A stretch of DNA of 5,812 nucleotides from CAZIQY01 sp964541605 (GTDB taxonomy: Bacteria; Desulfobacterota; Syntrophia; Syntrophales; UBA2185), in NCBI GenBank assembly GCA_964541605.1, contig CAZIQY010000133.1:1-5812 (forward strand), in the 5' to 3' direction. Each line of letters starts with the position of its first letter. Positions within the stretch are counted from its first letter, which is position 1. A program made the position numbers and the translations under genes. The notes under the pieces are model-generated. The model made no database searches, had not been told where the DNA came from, and was given only the letters and a program-made list of their open reading frames with translations. Of the stretch, positions 1 to 3,693 are shown one piece after another.

Positions 1-2
1 TT

Positions 3-1133
3 TCATCTCCCCTGCTCCTTCGCTGTCATATCTGAAATTGTGCCCGGATTTGTGCCCATGGTTTCCGTTTGGCGGGTTTCTTCGATTTCCTTCAGGTGGG
101 TGTTAAGACGTTCCGCTGCTTGCTTCAAATCTTCTTCGTTTGTGATGTTATACCTCTGGAAAATGCTTCGGGTCTTATGTCCGCTGATCCGCATTGCAAC
201 GGTCTCCGACACACCGGACCGCACAAGATTCCGGACACCGGATCGTCTCAAGTCATGGAAGACCTTTCCCGATAGTTTGGCCTTCTTACAGGCTGTCTGC
301 CATGCGGCCTGAAAATTCTTAATCGATTGCGCTTCAATGTTGCCCTTGGGTGAAACAGATTCCCGAAAGAAAACATACTCGCATGCAGGGTATTTTCTCT
401 CTCTCAAAATCATCCGATCCCGGAGACAATCATACAGTTCTCCAGTTAGAAAGATAATCCTGGGCTTATTGTTTTTTGTGTCCCCAGCATGTAAAGTGAT
501 TTTTCGTTCAAATATATTGACCTGATCCCATCGGAGATTAAGAACTTCCCGCTTACGCATCCCGGTTAAATATCCCATCGTGAGCACAGGCTTCAGATAA
601 TCGGGCAATGCGTCCTTTAGGCGTTTGTATTCGTCATGCTCAAAGAATACTTCCCGTGGGTCCGCTTCCTTCAGCTTGGGGATGAACGGCGGGTTTATTA
701 CTTTCCGGGGTGTCTGTCGTGTTCCAAGTGACATCATTCGCCGTAATGCCGACAATTCACGATTAATGGTTCCATTACAGGCCCCCGCCTGCTTACGCTT
801 CAGAATGTAACGGTCAACCTGATTTGTGGTGATGTTGATCACCTTTATACTCTTGAAGAAATCTTCCAAGTGCTTAATACTCAGTTCTGCCCGATCTAAA
901 GACCGCTTTGCATTTAGCTTGTAATCGTTAATCAAGTCCTTCTTGAGATCATCAAAGGTAACCTTCTCAATCTTGAGTCCTTGAAAATTCCCTTCGACAA
1001 CCTGTCCTTCCCGTCTCTGTAAGAATTTCTTTGCTTCCGTTTCCTTCTCGGTTTTGGCACTCTCCCGGTAAGGCTTGCCATCCCGGTAGTATTTAACCCA
1101 CCATGTATGGCCTCTCAGATAGATCATGCCCAT
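3..1133 (-). CDS. int: Tyrosine recombinase (phage-type integrase), complete
   Basis: This 376-residue protein should catalyse site-specific integration and excision of the element through a covalent 3'-phosphotyrosine intermediate. The N-terminus (about residues 5-50, with GHTWWVKYYRDGKPYRES) looks like an arm-type DNA-binding domain, and residues 60-140 like the SAM-like core-binding domain. The catalytic domain (about 160-345) carries the whole expected set: R193 in TGMRKRE, K220 in DTKNNKP, H293 and R296 in HDLRR, H319 in SGHK and nucleophile Y328 in QRYNI. The ATG at 1133 follows a strong GGAGG (1147-1143, 9-nt spacing) inside the end of the XRE gene, which stops 4 bases upstream, so the two are probably co-transcribed. 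The stop TGA is at 5-3, and the C-terminal tail MGTNPGTIS is encoded by a tandem GGGCACAA repeat. Family assignment is secure; the integration target is not visible. Confidence 0.96.
   Translation of the reverse strand: MGMIYLRGHTWWVKYYRDGKPYRESAKTEKETEAKKFLQRREGQVVEGNFQGLKIEKVTFDDLKKDLINDYKLNAKRSLDRAELSIKHLEDFFKSIKVINITTNQVDRYILKRKQAGACNGTINRELSALRRMMSLGTRQTPRKVINPPFIPKLKEADPREVFFEHDEYKRLKDALPDYLKPVLTMGYLTGMRKREVLNLRWDQVNIFERKITLHAGDTKNNKPRIIFLTGELYDCLRDRMILRERKYPACEYVFFRESVSPKGNIEAQSIKNFQAAWQTACKKAKLSGKVFHDLRRSGVRNLVRSGVSETVAMRISGHKTRSIFQRYNITNEEDLKQAAERLNTHLKEIEETRQTETMGTNPGTISDMTAKEQGR
38..57. repeat. Tandem pair of TTGTGCCC octamers, 12-bp period
   Basis: Two exact TTGTGCCC copies lie at 38-45 and 50-57, at the 3' end of the integrase gene, in codons for the tail MGTNPGTI. 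A similar pair at 1649-1667 lies on the other side of the int-xre-xis block in the same orientation. I found no further TGTGCCC or GGGCACA in the window. Paired short direct repeats at about one helical turn next to int resemble arm-type integrase or excisionase binding sites. That role is inferred; a coding explanation remains possible for this pair. Confidence 0.5.
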
Positions 1134-1137
1134 GACA

Positions 1138-1371
1138 TTAAACCTCCTTTCTCGTTTTTTTTCTCATCTGGGGTTTGAGATCGTCCACCTTCAATTCCAG
1201 ATAAGCCAAAGCCAAATGCAGGAATGAAGAAATCTGACGTTCTCCCCTTTCCCACCTAGAAACAGATATTGGAATGACACCCAAAGCCCGTGCCAATTGG
1301 CCTTGGCTCCATCCGTTTTTCTGTCTCCACTCCCTGAGTTCCCCGCTTGTCATGGCTAATCTATATTCCAT
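1138..1371 (-). CDS. Small XRE-family helix-turn-helix regulator
   Basis: A 77-residue protein that is almost entirely one lambda-repressor-like (HTH_3/XRE) domain. Residues 9-60 contain SGELREWRQKNGWSQGQLA, then LGV, then the recognition-helix signature SVSRWERGERQI, followed by a short basic tail. Such single-domain proteins bind operator DNA and usually control the integration or lysogeny switch of an element. It lies 26 bases after the excisionase-like gene and ends 4 bases before the integrase start; its last codons carry the integrase ribosome binding site. No good Shine-Dalgarno precedes ATG 1371. The alternative ATG at 1353 (MTSGELREW...) also lacks one, but falls about where transcription would begin from the candidate promoter at 1388-1360, so a leaderless start is possible. 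Repressor versus activator cannot be decided here. Confidence 0.85.
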   Translation of the reverse strand: MEYRLAMTSGELREWRQKNGWSQGQLARALGVIPISVSRWERGERQISSFLHLALAYLELKVDDLKPQMRKKTRKEV

Positions 1372-1390
1372 TGGATTATACTTGTCAAGT
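1360..1390 (-). promoter_or_regulatory. Candidate sigma70-type promoter with overlapping palindromic operator
   Basis: On the minus strand TTGACA (1388-1383) is followed after exactly 17 bases by TATAGA (1365-1360), a perfect -35 with a four-of-six -10 and ideal spacing. The -35 sits inside a perfect 11-bp palindrome, ACTTGTCAAGT at 1380-1390, which is a plausible operator for the XRE protein encoded just downstream. A separate TATAAT at 1380-1375 is too close to this -35 to pair with it. The predicted start point falls near 1353, at the second ATG of the XRE gene. This rests on pattern matching only. Confidence 0.4.
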
Positions 1391-1397
1391 CATTTTT

Positions 1398-1634
1398 TTA
1401 TGAGGTTATTTGTATCTTGCTACTTTCAATCCATTCGTCCATATCCCGGATGTCAAGCAACTTGCGCCTTCCATCTTTAACGAATGATATCTTCCCGGCC
1501 CAGAGCATTTCACGAACAGCCCAAACAGAACGGCCAAGATAAACGGCAGCCTCATTGACCGAATATAGTCGTTTCGATATACCCCGCACCGGATTATCTA
1601 TCCGTTGTCGTTTTGCAAGTTCATGATTCGACAT
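1398..1634 (-). CDS. Excisionase-like MerR/HTH_17 DNA-binding protein
   Basis: A 78-residue protein whose residues 22-70 fit the excisionase-type winged-helix domain (HTH_17). The segment RLYSVNEAAVYLGRSVWAV gives the helix-turn-helix, REMLWAGKISFVKDGRRKLL the wing with the usual basic strand, and DIRDMDEWIE the closing helix. Such proteins bend DNA at attachment sites to favour excision, or act as AlpA-like activators of int. Its place two genes upstream of int in the same direction supports that role. The ATG at 1634 overlaps the TAA of the doubtful frame upstream (TAATG); there is no clear Shine-Dalgarno. The gene ends with TAA at 1400-1398. The domain call is firm; the choice between excisionase and transcriptional activator is open. 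Confidence 0.85.
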   Translation of the reverse strand: MSNHELAKRQRIDNPVRGISKRLYSVNEAAVYLGRSVWAVREMLWAGKISFVKDGRRKLLDIRDMDEWIESSKIQITS

Positions 1635-1921
1635 TAAAATAATTCTGCCTGTGCCCGTGTTGTGCCCGAAAATAAAGAACCTTGCTCCTCCATCGTCTCA
1701 GTTCTAACTCTTAACAAATCAAAGCACCGGAGAAGTATGTACACCCTGCCTCCTGTGACATCCTGAGACGCCAGACAGCCGGAAGGAAACGATAAAGAAG
1801 GCTGTCTATTTATTGGGTCCCCCGTTGGGGATGCGGAAGCTCTGGGGGCGATCCCTTTTCGATGGTGTTCCGGTCCCATCATGAACATACTCCATGACAG
1901 GGAGTCGTCTCCTTGCCCCAT
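1634..1921 (-). CDS. Doubtful open frame, 95 codons, probably not translated in full
   Basis: An open frame runs from ATG 1921 to a TAA that overlaps the start of the xis-like gene (TAATG). The translation is rich in Pro, Ser, Gly and Arg in its first half (PRASASPTGDPINRQPSLSF), shows no domain I recognise, and has no Shine-Dalgarno before ATG 1921. It also shares DNA with a better-placed start at 1967 in another frame. Only the end, MEEQGSLFSGTTRAQAELF from ATG 1693, looks protein-like, and it covers the GGGCACA repeats. The stop-start overlap with xis is the only argument for translation. I treat it as more likely non-coding or decayed. Confidence 0.25.
   Translation of the reverse strand: MGQGDDSLSWSMFMMGPEHHRKGIAPRASASPTGDPINRQPSLSFPSGCLASQDVTGGRVYILLRCFDLLRVRTETMEEQGSLFSGTTRAQAELF
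1649..1667. repeat. Second tandem pair of TGTGCCC repeats, 11-bp period
   Basis: CTGTGCCC at 1649-1656 and TTGTGCCC at 1660-1667 repeat the octamer found in the tail of int at 38-57, in the same orientation. They lie just upstream of the xis-like start codon. The two pairs therefore enclose the int, xre and xis genes. The period of 11 or 12 bp puts both copies on one face of the helix, which would suit binding of one protein to both. Integrase arm site or excisionase site is an inference. Confidence 0.5.
1773..1807. repeat. Inverted repeat AGACAGCC / GGCTGTCT, 19-nt loop
   Basis: A perfect 8-bp inverted repeat (1773-1780 and 1800-1807) encloses a 19-base loop that is purine-rich on the plus strand (GGAAGGAAACGATAAAGAA). 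No run of T follows on either strand, so it is not a standard intrinsic terminator. On the minus strand the stem begins inside the TAG that ends the 53-codon frame at 1806. It lies in the one stretch of the window (about 1637-1963) without a convincing gene. It could be an RNA structure, a protein-binding dyad or a relic of an insertion. Confidence 0.45.
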
Positions 1922-1967
1922 AGTGCATCTTCAATGTGTTTAATCCTATCTTCCATTGTTCCTTCAT
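1806..1967 (-). CDS. Possible 53-residue basic protein, translationally coupled
   Basis: ATG 1967 overlaps the TGA of the preceding gene as ATGA and follows GGGAGGA closely (about 4 nt), an arrangement typical of coupled genes. The predicted product (starting MKEQWKIGLNTLKMHYG, ending RIPNGGPNK) is basic and has no domain I recognise. A competing start in another frame, ATG 1956, gives MEDRIKHIEDALWGKE... and stops after 25 residues. That N-terminus looks more like a natural amphipathic helix and echoes the MSNLLKRIERIENALGE start of the gene at 2532. At most one of these frames, or a decayed mixture of them, is real. Confidence 0.3.
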   Translation of the reverse strand: MKEQWKIGLNTLKMHYGARRRLPVMEYVHDGTGTPSKRDRPQSFRIPNGGPNK

Positions 1968-2176
1968 ACTTCCTCCCTTTGACTGTATGACCGGCGCTCG
2001 ACAATGATCCTTTCTATCTTCACAAGCCGGTCTTCGATTTCATTAAACTCCCGCCACTTAGTTACAAAGTTTAAAATGTCCACGCTTGCCCTTCGCTTTA
2101 TATTCTCATCCCTGCTTTCGAAAAGTGAGACCAATTCCGTCACGGCTTTAGTTGCAGCGTTCTTCAGGGTTTCCAT
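1964..2176 (-). CDS. C-terminal half of a small-terminase-like HTH protein (split gene)
   Basis: This 70-residue product (METLKNAATKAVTELVSLF, then ESRDENIKRRASVDIL, then EIEDRLVKIERII) matches the helical C-terminal half usual in phBC6A51-type small-terminase-like proteins. In that family a helical pair with A..AV..L..L, R..A..IL and E.E.RL..LE follows the DNA-binding domain. The matching N-terminal half is the overlapping frame 2148-2372, one base out of register. ATG 2176 lies 29 bases inside the upstream frame and has no clear Shine-Dalgarno, so it could be made by reinitiation, or it could be the out-of-frame remnant of one gene. It ends in an ATGA overlap with the next small frame. Small-terminase proteins recognise packaging DNA, but in elements they may be simple regulators. 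Confidence 0.65.
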   Translation of the reverse strand: METLKNAATKAVTELVSLFESRDENIKRRASVDILNFVTKWREFNEIEDRLVKIERIIVERRSYSQREEV

Positions 2177-2372
2177 TGCCTCTGGCTTTCCTCAATTCCT
2201 GGGCGAATGCAGGACTTTTCAGATATTCATAAAATGTTGTTGCCGTGATCCCTGCATCCCTGCATCCCTGCTCGATGGTATGGGCGTTGACGATATAGGG
2301 AATCAAGCGCCTCTGCTTCACCGGCAATTGACCGCTTATAACCGAATCTGACTTATTTGCCTGTTGCATCAT
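2148..2372 (-). CDS. N-terminal HTH half of a small-terminase-like protein (probable frameshift)
   Basis: The 74-residue product contains the helix-turn-helix of phBC6A51/small-terminase-like proteins: a helix in PVKQRRLIPYIVNAHT, then IEQGCRDAGITATTFYEYLK, then SPAFAQELRKAR. After that the translation leaves the family pattern (GNGNPEERCN) and stops, while the expected continuation EAMETLKNAATKAVTEL appears in the +1 frame. Skipping one base, or restoring two near the AGAGG at about 2182-2178, joins the halves into a protein of about 130 residues. ATG 2372 follows AAAGGAGAAG and overlaps the end of the preceding gene by 20 bases. No classical slippery heptamer is visible, so mutation or sequencing error is more likely than programmed shifting. 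Confidence 0.7.
   Translation of the reverse strand: MMQQANKSDSVISGQLPVKQRRLIPYIVNAHTIEQGCRDAGITATTFYEYLKSPAFAQELRKARGNGNPEERCN
2248..2271. repeat. Three perfect tandem copies of ATCCCTGC
   Basis: An 8-bp unit is repeated exactly three times inside the HTH gene, encoding QGCRDAG on the minus strand. This part of the protein aligns without gaps to the family pattern (IE..CR.AGI), so the present copy number is the one that keeps the domain intact. Because 8 is not a multiple of 3, loss or gain of a unit would shift the frame, making this a possible slippage site. Confidence 0.6.
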
Positions 2373-2532
2373 CTTCTCCTTTGGGATCTTTTTTTAACTC
2401 ATCACATTGCCATCCCACTCGCTTAAGCAAACGATCCACCGCCTCTTGAAGCTCCGGTGATAATTGGCCGGGGTATGGTTGCTCTCCCAGGGCATTTTCA
2501 ATGCGTTCTATGCGTTTCAGTAGATTACTCAT
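2353..2532 (-). CDS. Small helical protein of unknown function (59 aa)
   Basis: I do not recognise a family. The protein opens with an amphipathic, coiled-coil-like helix (MSNLLKRIERIENALGE), then a Pro-containing turn (QPYPGQLSPELQEAVD), a second short helix (RLLKRVGWQCDELKK) and an acidic tail. The start at ATG 2532 is chosen because AAAGGTGACAAA precedes it with good spacing. An in-frame ATG at 2553, behind a weaker AAGGT, would add seven residues (MRTKGDK). The ribosome binding region overlaps a lone TGTCACCT, one base off the octamer of the symmetric array. The gene overlaps the following HTH gene by 20 bases, so the two are probably coupled and perhaps partners. Confidence 0.65.
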   Translation of the reverse strand: MSNLLKRIERIENALGEQPYPGQLSPELQEAVDRLLKRVGWQCDELKKDPKGEDDATGK

Positions 2533-2588
2533 TTTGTCACCTTTCGTTCTCATTTAAATTTTACCTTGACCGGGTAGGCCCTGGGCTT

Positions 2589-2604
2589 GGGGGGTATACT
2601 CCCC
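2589..2604. promoter_or_regulatory. Near-perfect 16-bp palindrome GGGGGGTATACTCCCC
   Basis: The sequence is symmetric about GTATAC (2594-2599), with G tracts on the left and C tracts on the right and one G/T mismatch. It lies in the 117-base gap between the 124-residue HTH gene and the small helical gene, about 57 bases upstream of ATG 2532 on the minus strand. The gap holds no other gene, only a 13-bp palindrome TTTCTTCAAGAAA at 2653-2665 close to the HTH stop codon. A regulator dimer could bind here, for instance one of the helix-turn-helix proteins of the element. Nothing in the sequence names the binder. Confidence 0.35.
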
Positions 2605-2669
2605 TGCAATCACCGTTAATTGACCCTGATGAACCCGATTTTTAAAAGAGCCTTTCTTCAAGAAACAAT

Positions 2670-3044
2670 CTACCCATCCTGTTCTTTGATACGTTTAATC
2701 ATCTCCACTATCAGGTGAACGTTTTCCGTTGACTGATCCTTGAGCAGTCTCATTTTGTCCGTTGCAATTCCCGCTGCTACGGTGCGTTGATATGCGTTGA
2801 TCTTTTCAATATCCTGATCGCTAATTGAAAATAGCATCCTTTTGGCTAAGTCCTCGAACCAATCAACCAACTCACGTTTCTTTGCAGCAATCTCTAAAGA
2901 GGCGTCCGTTGTCGTCGCGCATTTCTTCACGGTCTTTTCATCTCTGCCGATTTCCTTGGCTATGGCATGATAAGTTTTCCCCATTGCCACAAGCATCTTC
3001 ACTTTTTCCTGCTCATCTACCGTCAATCCGGGTTTCTTGGACAT
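2670..3044 (-). CDS. Helix-turn-helix protein, small-terminase/regulator type (124 aa)
   Basis: The N-terminal third is a homeodomain-like helix-turn-helix: LTVDEQEKVKMLVAMGKTYH (residues 7-26), then AIAKEIGRDEKTVKKC (27-42). The rest is helical, with KKRELVDWFEDLAKRMLFSI (55-74), SDQDIEKINAYQRTVAAGIA and TDKMRLLKDQSTENVHLIVE, ending in a basic helix. The combination of an HTH with an A.GI..DK..LL...ST.N segment is seen in small phage-element proteins related to small terminase subunits. A DNA-recognition role in packaging or regulation is inferred from that. ATG 3044 follows GAGGAGGG with about 9-nt spacing, and the gene is preceded by a 156-base gap. It may have its own promoter, although none is convincing. 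Confidence 0.75.
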   Translation of the reverse strand: MSKKPGLTVDEQEKVKMLVAMGKTYHAIAKEIGRDEKTVKKCATTTDASLEIAAKKRELVDWFEDLAKRMLFSISDQDIEKINAYQRTVAAGIATDKMRLLKDQSTENVHLIVEMIKRIKEQDG

Positions 3045-3116
3045 GCTTACATCCCTCCTCTAATCCGTGCTTATACGGTTAAAAAAATGTGCGTTACTTT
3101 GCTCTGAAGGTATTGA

Positions 3117-3156
3117 CCAGTCTCGGGGAAGTTATGTTACTGGAAACGCTTCCCAG
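3117..3156. other. Alternative hairpins in the 156-base gap 3045-3200
   Basis: CTGGAAACGCTTCCCAG (3140-3156) folds as a 7-bp stem with one G/T pair and a 3-base loop. It competes with a longer-looped pairing of CCAGT (3117-3121) with ACTGG (3139-3143). No T run follows the hairpin on the minus strand, so termination is doubtful. The gap carries no gene, and the minus-strand T7 tract at 3087-3081 has no stem just before it. The fold could attenuate or protect the transcript between the zinc-protein gene and the HTH gene. Confidence 0.3.
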
Positions 3157-3200
3157 AGGCCCACCAGAGCATTAAAATTGATTTCTGAAGCTTGCCTCTT

Positions 3201-3452
3201 TCACTTTTTCAGCCCCTTGTAAGGCATGAAGGCATGAAGGGGGCACGCCGGAAGTAGACAATCAACCTTTCCATCGGAAAAGTAGCCCATGCAGTCATAG
3301 CACTTCGCCGTGATCGCCTGGCCCCTTTGCAACGGTTTTCCCTGAAGGTGGCGGATCAGTTCCTTCCGACCTCTGGCTTTCATGCCGTGCTTTTCGATTT
3401 CTTTAATCAACCATTCCATGCCTCGATGATCCAAACTGCCTTCTACCTCCAT
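3201..3452 (-). CDS. Small four-cysteine zinc-binding element protein (83 aa)
   Basis: The C-terminal half carries C51-x2-C54-x10-C65-x4-C70 in KCYDCMGY...DCLLPACPL, followed by HAFMPYKG. This resembles small phage and element proteins that end in C.DC.G....V..C....CPL.P.R, where the cysteines are expected to bind one zinc ion. The N-terminal half (MEWLIKEIEKHGMKARGRKE) looks like a helical basic segment that could contact DNA. The function of this family is not established to my knowledge. The ATG at 3452 has a very good ribosome binding site (GGAGG at 3464-3460, 7-nt spacing). The gene is the first after the octamer array and could be read from the candidate promoter inside it. Confidence 0.75.
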   Translation of the reverse strand: MEVEGSLDHRGMEWLIKEIEKHGMKARGRKELIRHLQGKPLQRGQAITAKCYDCMGYFSDGKVDCLLPACPLHAFMPYKGLKK

Positions 3453-3477
3453 CCTTTCTCCTCCCTGTTTTTTTGAG

Positions 3478-3691
3478 TGTCACCAAAAATGTCACCACCT
3501 TAATGGTGACAACTTATCACCATGATATTACTTGATAATAATGCCACTGTCACCAATTTCTATAAGGGGTAGGGTATTAATATCAAAAAATAACACCCTC
3601 TCTATTGATATTTTGGTGACAATCGGTTGTTTTCATAATTAACACCTATACTTAATGTGTCACCACTATGTTGGTGACAAAAATGGTGACG
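3478..3691. repeat. Symmetric array of eight TGTCACCA octamers; probable replication origin (iterons)
   Basis: Eight copies lie in 214 bases with no gene. Forward copies (TGTCACCA) start at 3478, 3490, 3548 and 3658; reverse copies (TGGTGACA) start at 3504, 3614, 3672 and 3684. Seven are exact and the last ends in G. All eight are mirror-placed about one point, 3584.5, with steps of 12, 14, 44, 66, 44, 14 and 12 bases. Spacers are not conserved, apart from A/T4 in the 12-base pairs. The centre (3556-3613) has only 16 G/C in 58 bases and holds the inverted repeat AATATCAA (3579-3586) / TTGATATT (3605-3612). Iterons flanking an AT-rich core next to a replication ATPase gene is the usual form of an element origin. 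A multi-site operator is the alternative. Confidence 0.75.
3559..3586 (-). promoter_or_regulatory. Candidate promoter at the centre of the octamer array
   Basis: On the minus strand TTGATA (3586-3581) is followed after 16 bases by TATAGA (3564-3559), five of six and four of six matches to the sigma70 consensus. It points at the zinc-protein gene whose ATG is at 3452. The -35 element covers the exact symmetry centre of the array (3584.5), and the -10 lies 4 bases from the octamer at 3548-3555. A protein filling the octamers would therefore be likely to affect this promoter. The call is a pattern match without further support. Confidence 0.35.
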
Positions 3692-3693
3692 GT

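Noticed and set aside
1..6. ATG at 6-4 overlapping the integrase stop, as the start of a following gene.
   Set aside because: Only two codons are visible before the window ends, which is too little to support a gene.
828..843. Inverted repeat GGTGAT-GTTG-ATCACC.
   Set aside because: It lies inside the integrase coding sequence, in the core-binding domain, and is explained by codons for INITTNQ; no sign of regulation.
1879..1956. A 25-codon minus-strand frame beginning MEDRIKHIEDALWGKE.
   Set aside because: The start looks natural and has AAGGA before it, but it stops quickly and competes with the coupled start at 1967; noted under that feature instead of being called a gene.
2004..2351. A 115-codon plus-strand open frame.
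   Set aside because: It is antisense to the two halves of the small-terminase-like gene, has a composition without domain pattern, and no ribosome binding site; the minus-strand products match a family.
3061..3087. Stem CCGT/ACGG next to a seven-base A/T tract as a terminator.
   Set aside because: On the minus strand the T run comes before the stem, and on the plus strand the tract is A, so neither strand gives a stem followed by U.
3137..3172. Eleven-codon minus-strand frame MLWWASGKRFQ overlapping a hairpin, like a Trp leader peptide.
   Set aside because: No ribosome binding site, no biosynthetic gene downstream and no terminator to attenuate; most likely chance.
3221..3240. Tandem AAGGCATG repeat (two and a half copies).
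   Set aside because: It encodes the HAFMPY part of the zinc protein, which fits the family tail, so the repeat is explained by coding.
3478..3691. Possible CRISPR array.
   Set aside because: The repeats are 8 bp, in both orientations, with irregular short spacers and no cas gene; a CRISPR array has longer repeats all in one direction.
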